Source: an uncultured Xanthobacteraceae bacterium
GTDB taxonomy: Bacteria > Pseudomonadota > Alphaproteobacteria > Rhizobiales > Xanthobacteraceae
Direction: 5' to 3'
DNA length: 6,644 nucleotides
NCBI GenBank assembly: GCA_955652195.1
Contig: CATPBC010000188.1
Span: 1-6,644 of the forward strand
A program made the position numbers and the translations under genes. Positions 1 to 5,978 of the stretch are shown here, piece by piece. How positions within the stretch are numbered: the stretch's first letter is position 1; each line of letters starts with the position of its first letter. The notes beneath the pieces are model-generated. The model worked only from the letters and a program-made list of their open reading frames with translations. It did no database searches and was not told the origin of the DNA.

Positions 1-489
1 CATCCCGGCGAGCAGCGCGAGATCGCGCTCCGTCAACCGACGCCCCTTGGCGAACAGGGCGTCGCCGCGCCGGAAGTCGAGGCCTTGCGGGCGGATATGG
101 CGGCCTTTGCTTGCCGGTTTCAATACGGCGACGGCGTCACCCTCGCGCTCGGTTATTTCCTGGACAACGACGGCGTCGGCGCCAGCCGGCATCACCCCGC
201 CGGTGAAAATGCGCGCCGCCTCGCCCGCGCCAACCGTAGCCGTGAACGGCCGCCCGGCCGCAACTTCACCGATGACCCGCAGCCGCACTGGCGCACTCGC
301 GACATCCGATGCGCGCACCGCGTAACCGTCCATCGCCGACAGGTCGGCCGGCGGTTGCGTCCGCAATGCTTTGAGTTCGGCGGCGAGCACGCGCCCCAGC
401 GCGTCGTCGAGCGGCACCGTCTCCGGCGGCAGCGGCCCGGCATGCGTCAACACGTGATCAAGCGCCTCGGCCACCGAGATCAGCGCCAC
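1..489 (-). CDS. moeA: Molybdopterin molybdenumtransferase MoeA, N-terminal part (cut by window edge)
   Basis: MoeA inserts molybdate into adenylylated molybdopterin, the last general step of molybdenum cofactor synthesis in the cytoplasm. My translation gives 163 residues with no stop before the edge; the family is usually about 400 residues, so most of the protein lies outside. Visible family signatures are SAMDGYAVR at residues 51-59, ARIFTGGVMPAGADAVV at 92-108 and IRPQGLDFRRGD at 132-143, all typical of the MoeA N-terminal and linker domains. The start is GTG at 489 (protein begins MALISVAEAL), preceded by GGGAG at 501-497 with a 7-base spacer. The ATG at 494-492 that overlaps the moaC stop is in another frame and meets a stop after four codons, so it is not the start. 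The gene follows moaC by 4 bases, consistent with co-transcription and one pathway. Confidence 0.93.
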   Translation of the reverse strand, partial: MALISVAEALDHVLTHAGPLPPETVPLDDALGRVLAAELKALRTQPPADLSAMDGYAVRASDVASAPVRLRVIGEVAAGRPFTATVGAGEAARIFTGGVMPAGADAVVVQEITEREGDAVAVLKPASKGRHIRPQGLDFRRGDALFAKGRRLTERDLALLAGM

Positions 490-493
490 CGCA

Positions 494-994
494 TCACTCC
501 CGCAAACGATAATGGCCGGAGCGGCCGCCGCGCTTTTCGATGAGCCGGATGCCCTCGATGCGCATGCCGCGTTCGACCGCTTTCACCATGTCATAGATGG
601 TGAGGCAGGCGACCGATACTGCGGTAAGGGCCTCCATCTCGACGCCGGTCTTGCCTGCCACCTTGACGCGCGCCCGCGCCACGATCCCCGGCAGATCGGC
701 GTCGGGCGTGAGCTCGACTTCGATTTGCGTGATCGGCAGCGGATGGCACAGCGGAATGAGTTCATGGGTGCGCTTGGCCGCCTGGATGCCGGCGATCCGG
801 GCGGCGCCCAACACGTCGCCTTTTTTGGCGTTGCCCTTACGCACGATCACGAGCGTCTTCGGCCGCATGATGACGCGGCCTTCGGCGACGGCGACCCGCT
901 CGGTTGCGGGCTTGGCCGAGACGTCGACCATGCGGGCTTCACCGCGGCTGCTAAGATGACTGAGTTTCTTGTTCCGCCGCGGCACGATTTTCAC
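494..994 (-). CDS. moaC: Cyclic pyranopterin monophosphate synthase MoaC
   Basis: MoaC converts 3',8-cyclo-7,8-dihydro-GTP (made by MoaA) to cyclic pyranopterin monophosphate, the first pterin intermediate of molybdenum cofactor synthesis. The 166-residue product is close to the usual length of about 160. Conserved blocks are [11 protein letters not shown] at 18-28, [14 protein letters not shown] at 57-70, ELIPLCHPL at 78-86, [21 protein letters not shown] at 116-136 and the end GGRSGHYR. D135 and K138 of the DMVKAVERG stretch match the family's catalytic Asp and Lys, and H84 lies in the LCHPL motif. The start is a GTG at 994, 9 bases after the trpC stop; an in-frame GTG at 985 is an alternative, and a GAGG at 1000-997 could serve either (2 or 11 bases away), so the exact N-terminus is open. 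The gene belongs to the trp-moa-moe transcript. Confidence 0.95.
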   Translation of the reverse strand: MKIVPRRNKKLSHLSSRGEARMVDVSAKPATERVAVAEGRVIMRPKTLVIVRKGNAKKGDVLGAARIAGIQAAKRTHELIPLCHPLPITQIEVELTPDADLPGIVARARVKVAGKTGVEMEALTAVSVACLTIYDMVKAVERGMRIEGIRLIEKRGGRSGHYRLRE

Positions 995-1003
995 CGCCTC
1001 AGT

Positions 1004-1813
1004 TCACTGGGCGAGCGCAGCGCGGCGCGCAAGCAGCGCACGCGTCGCCGCCGCCACATCAGTCTGCCGCATCAGGCTTTCGCCGACGAGAAAAGCGCAA
1101 ATCCCGATCTTGGCGAGGCTCGCCAGGTCGCTCGGCGTGAATATTCCGCTTTCGCCGATGACTATACGATCCGGCGGCACCAGCCGCGCCAGCCGCTCGC
1201 TGGTGGCGAGCGTGGTCTGGAATGTCTTGAGATCGCGATTATTGATGCCGATCAGCTTGGATTTGAGCCGCAACGCGCGTTCGAGCTCGGCTTCGTCGTG
1301 AACTTCGACAAGGACATCCATGCCGAGCGCCAGCGCGGCAGTTTCGAGCTCGGCGGCGCAGGAATCGTCCACCGCCGCCATGATGATCAGGATGCAATCG
1401 GCGCCATAGGCGCGCGCTTCCGTCACCTGATAGGGCTCGTACATAAAGTCTTTGCGCAATACCGGCAGCGCACAGGCCGCGCGCGCTTGGCGCAGATGAT
1501 CGAGCGCGCCGGCAAAGGACGGCGTATCGGTCAGCACCGAAAGGCACGTCGCGCCGCCGGCCGCATAGGCTGCCGCTAAAGCGGCAGGATCGAAGTCTTC
1601 GCGGATCAGTCCCCGTGAAGGGCTTGCCTTTTTGATCTCGGCAACGAGCGCATAAGCACCGGCCGCAAGCCGCCGCGCGATGGCTTCCGCAAAACCGCGC
1701 GGAGCATCGGCCGCCTTGGCCTCTCGCTCGATTGTCGCAAGAGGGCGCGCGCGCTTTGCCGCGGCAATTTCCTCGCGCTTATAGGCAGCGATTTTTTGCA
1801 AAATGTCAGCCAT
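1004..1813 (-). CDS. trpC: Indole-3-glycerol phosphate synthase TrpC
   Basis: TrpC closes the ring of 1-(2-carboxyphenylamino)-1-deoxyribulose 5-phosphate to indole-3-glycerol phosphate in tryptophan synthesis, with loss of CO2. The 269-residue protein is a single-domain (beta/alpha)8 barrel, the usual size for a monofunctional enzyme not fused to TrpF. Catalytic residues of the family are in place: K61 ([11 protein letters not shown]), K121 ([12 protein letters not shown]), E170 ([11 protein letters not shown]), N191 ([10 protein letters not shown]), E221 and S222 (IGESGI). From K121 onward their spacing equals that of the Sulfolobus enzyme as I recall it. The ATG at 1813 gives the normal MADILQKI start; the open frame upstream belongs to trpD coding sequence in another frame. 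It overlaps the trpD end by 8 bases (ATGGCTGA) and has no clear ribosome binding site, which suggests translational coupling. Confidence 0.96.
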   Translation of the reverse strand: MADILQKIAAYKREEIAAAKRARPLATIEREAKAADAPRGFAEAIARRLAAGAYALVAEIKKASPSRGLIREDFDPAALAAAYAAGGATCLSVLTDTPSFAGALDHLRQARAACALPVLRKDFMYEPYQVTEARAYGADCILIIMAAVDDSCAAELETAALALGMDVLVEVHDEAELERALRLKSKLIGINNRDLKTFQTTLATSERLARLVPPDRIVIGESGIFTPSDLASLAKIGICAFLVGESLMRQTDVAAATRALLARRAALAQ

Positions 1814-2825
1814 CGTTCGAAACCGCGATAAGACGGTGGAGCCGGCCTTCGGCTTCGCCGGAATCGACCGAATGGGTGGCGAGATCAAAGCCCGCCTTGA
1901 GATCCTTCGCCTTACCGGCAACGACGAGCGCGGCGGCGGCGTTCAACAGCGCCACCTCACGCAACGGCGTCTTCTTGCCTTCCAACACTTCTTCCACGGC
2001 TTCGGCATTTGTGGCCGCATCGCCGCCGCGCAAGGCTTCCGGCTTGATCTTAGGCAACCCGACGTCGTCCGGCGAAATCTCGAAATGGCGGATGACGCCG
2101 TTTTCGAGCGCGGTGACGCTGGTCGGGCCGGAGGTGGTGATCTCGTCGAGCCCGTCCGAACCGTGCACGACCCAAACACATTCGGCGCCCAGATTTTTGA
2201 GCACCTGCGCCAGCGGCTCGGTCCAGTGCTTTGAGAACACGCCGATCATCTGGCGGCGCACGCCGGCCGGATTGGACAGCGGGCCAAGCAGGTTGAAGAT
2301 CGTGCGCGTGCCGAGCTCGACGCGCGTCGCCGCGACATTCTTCATCGCTGGATGATGCGCCGGTGCGAACATGAACCCGATGCCGGCTTCGCGGATGCAA
2401 AGCCCGATTTGCTCGGGGGTGAGATCGATAATGACGCCAAGCGCGGCAAGCACGTCGGCGGCGCCGGAACGCGACGACAAGGCGCGATTGCCGTGCTTGG
2501 CCACCGGGACGCCGGCGCCGGCAACGATGAGCGCAGCGCAGGTCGAAATATTGAAGGAGCCCGAGGCGTCGCCGCCGGTGCCGACGACGTCAATCGCGTC
2601 CGGCGGCGCCTTCACCCGCAGCATCTTTGCGCGCATGACGCTGACTGCGCCGGTAATCTCTTCGACGCTTTCGCCGCGCACGCGCAGCGCCATGAGGAGC
2701 CCGCCCATTTGCGACGGCGTCGCCTCGCCCGACATCATCTGCTCGAAGGCGGCAGCGGCTTCCTCGCGTGCGAGCGCGGCGCCGGTTGCGACTTTGGCGA
2801 TCAGCGACCGAAATTCGATGCTCAC
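1806..2825 (-). CDS. trpD: Anthranilate phosphoribosyltransferase TrpD
   Basis: TrpD transfers phosphoribose from PRPP to anthranilate, the second step of tryptophan synthesis. The 339 residues match the normal family length. Visible motifs are the PRPP loop [16 protein letters not shown] at 80-95, [21 protein letters not shown] at 110-130, [16 protein letters not shown] at 157-172 with R168 at the anthranilate-binding position, LLGPLSNPA at 179-187, and SDGLDEIT at 223-230 whose Asp-Glu pair binds metal. The start is GTG at 2825, overlapping the trpG stop by 4 bases (GTGA), with GAGGA at 2837-2833 and a 7-base spacer. The 3' end overlaps trpC by 8 bases. It is encoded as a separate protein, not fused to TrpG as in enterobacteria. 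Confidence 0.97.
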   Translation of the reverse strand: MSIEFRSLIAKVATGAALAREEAAAAFEQMMSGEATPSQMGGLLMALRVRGESVEEITGAVSVMRAKMLRVKAPPDAIDVVGTGGDASGSFNISTCAALIVAGAGVPVAKHGNRALSSRSGAADVLAALGVIIDLTPEQIGLCIREAGIGFMFAPAHHPAMKNVAATRVELGTRTIFNLLGPLSNPAGVRRQMIGVFSKHWTEPLAQVLKNLGAECVWVVHGSDGLDEITTSGPTSVTALENGVIRHFEISPDDVGLPKIKPEALRGGDAATNAEAVEEVLEGKKTPLREVALLNAAAALVVAGKAKDLKAGFDLATHSVDSGEAEGRLHRLIAVSNDG

Positions 2826-3475
2826 AGCGCGGTCCTCGAATGAGCCGCGCCTGCACCTCGCGCGCGAACATTCGCCGCACCGCGCCGTGCGTTCGCGCTA
2901 TTCCATGCTTGCGCGATTTCGAGGAAGTTTTTCAGGAGCAAATGGCCGTGCTCGGACGCGATGCTTTCGGGATGAAACTGCACGCCGTGCACCGGCAAGG
3001 CGCTATGCGCGAGACCCATGATGAGACCATCCTCGGTTTCGGCGGTCACGTTGAGGTCGCGCGGGAGACTGTCGCGTTCGACCACCAGCGAATGATACCG
3101 CGTCGCCGAAAACGGCGCATTGATGCCGCGAAAAACGCCGGCGCCGCGGTGCTTGATTTCCGACAACTTGCCATGAACGGGCACCGGCGCCCGCACGACC
3201 TTGCCGCCGAATGCTTGGCCGATCGCCTGATGGCCGAGACAGACGCCAAGGATCGGGATACGCGGCGATGCCGTTGCAATCAGATCAAGGCAAATGCCGG
3301 CCTCGTTCGGCGTGCACGGCCCTGGTGACAGCACGATAGCGTCGGGCTCGGCCGCGATGACGGTTTTGCTCGTCACCTTGTCGTTGCGATGCACGTCGAC
3401 CTCGGCCCCGAGCTCACCGAAATAGTGCACGAGGTTGAAGGCAAAACTGTCGTAATTATCGATGAGAACGATCAT
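2822..3475 (-). CDS. trpG: Anthranilate synthase component II, glutamine amidotransferase (TrpG/PabA type)
   Basis: This class I glutamine amidotransferase releases ammonia from glutamine for anthranilate synthase component I (TrpE); in many bacteria the same subunit also serves aminodeoxychorismate synthase (PabB). Family signs are [18 protein letters not shown] at the N-terminus, [12 protein letters not shown] at 49-60, [15 protein letters not shown] at 77-91 with the nucleophile C79, RYHSLVV at 126-132, and VQFHPESI with H168 and E170 completing the triad. At 217 residues it is some 20 longer than usual; the extra is a C-terminal Ala/Arg-rich tail after about residue 190 that looks disordered. 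The ATG at 3475 is the only sensible start and gives the canonical N-terminus, but no clear ribosome binding site precedes it. trpE is not adjacent: the plus-strand vapBC pair lies directly upstream. Sequence alone does not separate TrpG from PabA; the trpD/trpC neighbours favour TrpG. Confidence 0.94.
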   Translation of the reverse strand: MIVLIDNYDSFAFNLVHYFGELGAEVDVHRNDKVTSKTVIAAEPDAIVLSPGPCTPNEAGICLDLIATASPRIPILGVCLGHQAIGQAFGGKVVRAPVPVHGKLSEIKHRGAGVFRGINAPFSATRYHSLVVERDSLPRDLNVTAETEDGLIMGLAHSALPVHGVQFHPESIASEHGHLLLKNFLEIAQAWNSANARRGAANVRARGAGAAHSRTAL

Positions 3476-3482
3476 GAACGCT

Positions 3483-3503
3483 CGTATAGCACTGCCGGTG
3501 CTA
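3483..3503 (-). promoter_or_regulatory. Possible extended -10 and overlapping palindrome upstream of trpG
   Basis: Just upstream of trpG there is a perfect inverted repeat, TAGCAC / GTGCTA, at 3487-3492 and 3498-3503 with a 5-base centre. On the minus strand its trpG-proximal arm runs into TGCTATACG (3491-3483), which resembles an extended -10 element (TGnTATAAT). If used, transcription would begin near 3476, so trpG would be read from an almost leaderless message, in keeping with its missing ribosome binding site. The palindrome could then be an operator over the promoter. This is inference from pattern only; no convincing -35 box is present at standard spacing, and I recognise no named regulator site. 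Confidence 0.3.
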
Positions 3504-3578
3504 GAAACGCGAGCGGAGAGGGGTCAAGTAGCTGCGAGGCGCTTTGTCTTCGTAAACCAGCCACGTCTCAGCACCAGT

Positions 3579-3613
3579 TTGACATATGTCAATTGTATAC
3601 TTAAGTTGACATA
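3579..3613 (+). promoter_or_regulatory. Probable vapBC promoter/operator with three TTGACA half-sites
   Basis: This AT-rich stretch ends just before the vapB start codon. It contains a perfect 14-base palindrome, TTGACATATGTCAA (3579-3592), and a third half-site TTGACATA at 3606-3613 that repeats the first one directly, 27 bases downstream. The middle half-site TGTCAA (3587-3592) and the last TTGACA (3606-3611) form a second inverted pair around a 13-base centre. TATACT at 3596-3601 is a good -10 candidate between them and would place the transcript start near 3608, giving a leader of only about 7 bases. RHH antitoxins and their toxin complexes usually repress their own operon by binding such repeated half-sites; that this is the VapB operator is inference from position and symmetry. 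Confidence 0.6.
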
Positions 3614-3614
3614 C

Positions 3615-3824
3615 ATGGAAAAAACACAAGTCTATCTGCGTAAAGAAGAGCTTGTGGCGTTACGCAAGGCTGCGGCGCGAACCGGCCGAAGCATGGCGGA
3701 ACTGATCCGTGATGCTATTCGCAAGGTCGTGCTCAAAACCTCTGCTGCCGGTCCGGTCGCTATCTGGGACGGCAAACCGAAGCGCACATCGATCGAGCAC
3801 GACAGCGTGCACGACGAGCTCTGA
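3615..3824 (+). CDS. vapB: VapB-type antitoxin, ribbon-helix-helix (CopG/Arc-like) domain
   Basis: This 69-residue protein is the likely antitoxin of the adjacent PIN-domain toxin. Residues 1-38 or so fit a ribbon-helix-helix DNA-binding domain: a short beta strand (KTQVYL), then a helix (KEELVALRKAAARTG), a turn, and a second helix (SMAELIRDAIRKVV). The polar C-terminal part, with GPVAIWDG followed by an acidic HDSVHDEL end, is what would wrap around the toxin and block its active site. The ATG at 3615 begins exactly at the domain; the frame stays open upstream to 3462 but that part shows no domain and covers the operator region. No ribosome binding site is visible. The stop overlaps the vapC start by one base (TGATG). 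My hand count gives about 57% GC, below the trp genes. The symbol is by class, not by close match. Confidence 0.82.
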   Translation: MEKTQVYLRKEELVALRKAAARTGRSMAELIRDAIRKVVLKTSAAGPVAIWDGKPKRTSIEHDSVHDEL

Positions 3825-4240
3825 TGCGACAGGGCGAGCTGGTCTTCGTTGATAGCGGTGCCTGGATCGCCCTTGCGCTATCGCGAGACCCATTTCACGG
3901 CCGCGCGCGGGAGCAATGGGATTTGTTGCAAGGCGCGGGTGCCAAACTTCACACGTCCGTCCCAGTTGCGATTGAGACATTCACGTTTCTTGATCGCAAT
4001 GCCAATCGCGATGTAGCCCTGGCCTGGAAAGACGCAATCTATAAGGGCGGCAACGTCAAAACTCTTCCTTGCGAGCTGAGGGATTTAGAACAGGCTTGGA
4101 GTTACTTTCGACGGCACGATCTGCATAAACTCTCGGCCGTCGATGCAACCAGCTTCGCAATCATGAAGCGCGCGCAAATTCGGCTTGCATACTCGTTCGA
4201 TCATCACTTCGCCGTCGTTGGATTCAGGCTCGTCACATGA
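3824..4240 (+). CDS. vapC: VapC-type toxin, PIN-domain ribonuclease
   Basis: A 138-residue PIN-domain protein, the usual VapC size. VapC toxins are Mg2+-dependent endoribonucleases that cleave tRNA or rRNA and stop translation when the antitoxin is degraded. The four acidic residues expected in the active site are present: D10 (VFVDSGAWIAL), E51 (VAIETFTFL), D107 (LSAVDATSFAIM) and D126 (YSFDHHF). The toxin therefore looks intact. The ATG at 3824 overlaps the vapB stop by one base with only a weak GAG upstream, so translation is probably coupled to the antitoxin, which helps keep antitoxin in excess. Hand-counted GC is about 55%, against roughly two-thirds in sampled parts of trpD, suggesting horizontal arrival. 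The RNA target cannot be read from sequence. Confidence 0.88.
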   Translation: MRQGELVFVDSGAWIALALSRDPFHGRAREQWDLLQGAGAKLHTSVPVAIETFTFLDRNANRDVALAWKDAIYKGGNVKTLPCELRDLEQAWSYFRRHDLHKLSAVDATSFAIMKRAQIRLAYSFDHHFAVVGFRLVT

Positions 4241-4250
4241 CAGCGATGAA

Positions 4251-4277
4251 GCGGAGTTTTCTTACGTGCTACTCCGC
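4251..4277. repeat. Inverted repeat between convergent vapC and binding-protein gene
   Basis: GCGGAGT (4251-4257) and ACTCCGC (4271-4277) form a perfect 7-bp GC-rich stem with a 13-base loop, 10 bases after the vapC stop and overlapping the last codons and stop of the convergent binding-protein gene. The position between two 3' ends suits a bidirectional terminator, but neither side carries a T-run, so it is at best a weak candidate. Confidence 0.25.
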
Positions 4278-5249
4278 CGCAGCGCCGGACAGTTTGGCCA
4301 TCGCAATCCATTTCGGCAGTTCGGCGACGAGGAAGTCGGCGTAATCGGCCGGCGTGCCAAACATCGCTTGCGCTTCGAGCGTCTTGAGCCTGGCCTGGGT
4401 CGCCGGTGCAGCGAGCGCGGCATTGGTCGCACGGTTGAGCTTCTCGACGATTCCCTTCGGCGTGCCCGCCGGCGCGACGATGCCGGTCCAGGAACTGGCG
4501 ATGAAACCCGGCACGCCATTTTCCGCCATTGTCGGCACATCGGGAAGATCGGGGAGCCGCTTGGGCGAGGGCGTTCCAAGCGGCCGCAGCGCGCCGCCGT
4601 GCAAATGCGGCAGCAGAATCGAGCTGGTCTCGATTGCGACATCGACTTGCCCGCCCATCAGATCGGTCAGCACATTGGCGCCGCCGCGATAGGTGACGAG
4701 GACCACGTCGATATTAGTGAGGTGCTTAAACCACGCCGCCAGCATCTGCGGTGGCGCGCCGTTGGGGACGCCGAAATTGAGCTTGCCCGGATGCGCCTTG
4801 GCATAGGCAATCAGTTCGCCAACGCTTCCGACCGGCGCCTTGGGGCCCGCTACCATGACGTAAGGCACCTCGGCGACCATGGCGACCGGCACGAAGCTTT
4901 TTGGATCGTACTCGACGTCGCGATAAAGCGTCGGGCCGATGGCAAGCGTTGCCGCGCTGCCGAGAAGGAGCGTGTAGCCGTCCGGCTCCGCGGTCGCGGC
5001 GATCTTGCCGGCGAGCGTCGAGCCGGCGCCGGGCCGGTTGTCGACATAGATTTGCTGACCAAGCACATCTGAAACCGCTTGGCTGATCAGCCGGCCCATG
5101 ACATCGGTCGGGCCGCCGGGTGGGAACGGCACGATCAGACGGATCGGGCGGGCGGGATAAGCGTCTTCGGCGGCAGCGCCCGGCGCGCATGCCAAAGCCG
5201 CGATCGCAGCAAGCAGCAAAAGTCGCGCTACCGCCAAGCAACTCCTCAC
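4269..5249 (-). CDS. Bug/TctC family periplasmic solute-binding protein (tripartite tricarboxylate transporter type)
   Basis: A 326-residue exported binding protein of the Bug family, which captures small carboxylates or related compounds in the periplasm; some work with TctAB permeases. A signal peptide is visible: short basic start, hydrophobic stretch LLLLAAIAALACA at 10-22, likely cleavage after AAA at 25-27 (C21 makes a poor lipobox). Family motifs are IRLIVPFPPGGPTDVMGR at 36-53, with D49 at the usual ligand-contact loop, VDNRPGAGSTLAGKIAA around 69-85, PDGYTLLLG, and the second-lobe stretch PPQMLAAWFK, YRGG and DVAIE. The listed start is GTG at 5249, giving MRSCLAVAR, but no ribosome binding site precedes it. 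AGGAG at 5246-5242 points instead to a TTG at 5237, which keeps the same signal peptide minus four residues. No tctA or tctB is nearby, so it is an orphan and its ligand is unknown. Confidence 0.9.
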   Translation of the reverse strand: MRSCLAVARLLLLAAIAALACAPGAAAEDAYPARPIRLIVPFPPGGPTDVMGRLISQAVSDVLGQQIYVDNRPGAGSTLAGKIAATAEPDGYTLLLGSAATLAIGPTLYRDVEYDPKSFVPVAMVAEVPYVMVAGPKAPVGSVGELIAYAKAHPGKLNFGVPNGAPPQMLAAWFKHLTNIDVVLVTYRGGANVLTDLMGGQVDVAIETSSILLPHLHGGALRPLGTPSPKRLPDLPDVPTMAENGVPGFIASSWTGIVAPAGTPKGIVEKLNRATNAALAAPATQARLKTLEAQAMFGTPADYADFLVAELPKWIAMAKLSGAAAE

Positions 5250-5356
5250 GACCAGCTACTTACGACTGTGTCCACCATCGCAAACACATCTCATCGCGGA
5301 CAAGCCGCCCGATGATGCGCCAAACGCAGGTGCTGCGAAAGATGGTCGAAACAATC

Positions 5357-5384
5357 GCCCCATCGTTCGCGCGATGGGGCTTTT
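5357..5384. terminator. Rho-independent terminator-like hairpin
   Basis: GCCCCATCG (5357-5365) and CGATGGGGC (5372-5380) form a perfect 9-bp stem with a 6-base loop, followed on the plus strand by TTTT (5381-5384). The nearest transcript that would need it is the small minus-strand gene ending at 5417; read on the minus strand the hairpin is preceded by AAAA and followed by the T-rich GATTGTTTC. It may act in both directions, and would also keep that transcript out of the binding-protein gene. No plus-strand gene ends directly upstream. Confidence 0.6.
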
Positions 5385-5416
5385 GGCGACGAACGCGTTT
5401 CGTGTGGCGGATTTAC

Positions 5417-5695
5417 TTAGCGGGTAGGATCGGCATTGGCGATGCGCTCGGCCGAAATGACACGAACGTCACGCGGCTGAGCTAACGGAATGCGTCCATC
5501 GCGCGTGCACGCTGCATCGAAATAGGGCCACGCCTTCTCGCCGCAATCAACGCCAAGCGGGCGGATGTCGGCGCGATCCCCTTTGGCGCCTGCGAGTGGC
5601 GCAACCGCGCCAACCTGCGGCGATAAACTCGGGAAAGCCACAAAAAGAGCCGCCGCGATCGTGGCGACGGCGATGGCATAAGCGGTATTGATCAT
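5417..5695 (-). CDS. Small exported or membrane-anchored protein with a cysteine pair, function unknown
   Basis: A 92-residue protein of unknown function. It starts with a hydrophobic segment, about residues 5-22 (AYAIAVATIAAALFVAF), which could be an uncleaved anchor or a signal peptide. The rest is polar and contains C51 and C63 in the pattern DC-x4-WPYFDAAC, followed by a basic DVRVIS stretch near 76-81. I recall similar small proteins, with two cysteines flanking a WP(Y/N) motif and a C-terminal VRVI-like end, in Bradyrhizobium and relatives, where they are annotated as hypothetical. If exported, the two cysteines could form a disulfide. The ATG at 5695 has only a weak AGG 4 bases upstream. 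It reads divergently from coaD, and the hairpin at 5357-5384 lies downstream of its stop. Confidence 0.68.
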   Translation of the reverse strand: MINTAYAIAVATIAAALFVAFPSLSPQVGAVAPLAGAKGDRADIRPLGVDCGEKAWPYFDAACTRDGRIPLAQPRDVRVISAERIANADPTR

Positions 5696-5978
5696 GACAC
5701 CTGATCCCTGGCTTTAGCCCGCTTTGAACCGCCATGCGGTCTGGGGCTTGCTTGCTTTGCGAATGTTGCGAATTTGTACTTTCGACAGAAAAATTTCGTT
5801 GATAAGAGTCACAAAACCGACGAATCCCTTAAGTCGCTGACAATGCGTGCTCTTTTAGGCCGCAACCGTCGTCAGCGGGCCGATTTACCGCCCTGGACCG
5901 TGCTTTGAGGCAGCAGCGCCGAGCTCTGCATTACGCGACCGCTTGCGATCATTTGGGCACGCGGGCTAGATCGCGCCC
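5696..5978. other. Intergenic region between divergent small gene and coaD
   Basis: I see no gene or RNA gene here. The middle (about 5757-5830) is AT-rich relative to the surroundings and probably holds the divergent promoters, but I could not fix a -35/-10 pair for either direction. It contains a direct repeat of TTGCGAAT at 5757-5764 and 5766-5773 (period 9). Close relatives often have gyrA before coaD; no remnant of it is recognisable. Confidence 0.5.

Noticed and set aside
492..494. ATG overlapping the moaC stop (TGATG) as the moeA start
   Set aside because: That frame gives M-R-W-R and then a stop; the MoeA reading frame begins at the GTG at 489.
85..543. 152-codon plus-strand frame
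   Set aside because: It is antisense to moeA and the end of moaC, and its translation is rich in Arg and Pro with no recognisable motif.
512..1579. 355-codon open frame on the plus strand
   Set aside because: It lies antisense to moaC and trpC, whose catalytic residues and lengths are canonical. Long antisense frames are expected at this GC content, and its translation shows no domain.
3522..3527. TTGACC on the minus strand as a -35 box for trpG
   Set aside because: No acceptable -10 element lies 16-18 bases downstream (CTAGCA is poor), so a standard promoter is not supported there.
3462..3614. 51-codon N-terminal extension of the antitoxin frame
   Set aside because: The extension covers the palindromic promoter region and lacks any domain; the ribbon-helix-helix fold begins at the ATG at 3615.
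3660..3980. 106-codon minus-strand frame across vapB/vapC
   Set aside because: It is antisense to two genes with recognisable domains and shows no motif of its own.
4185..5072. 295-codon open frame on the plus strand
   Set aside because: It is antisense to the binding-protein gene, which has a signal peptide and family motifs. The plus-strand translation is Arg/His/Gly-rich, as typical for shadow frames.
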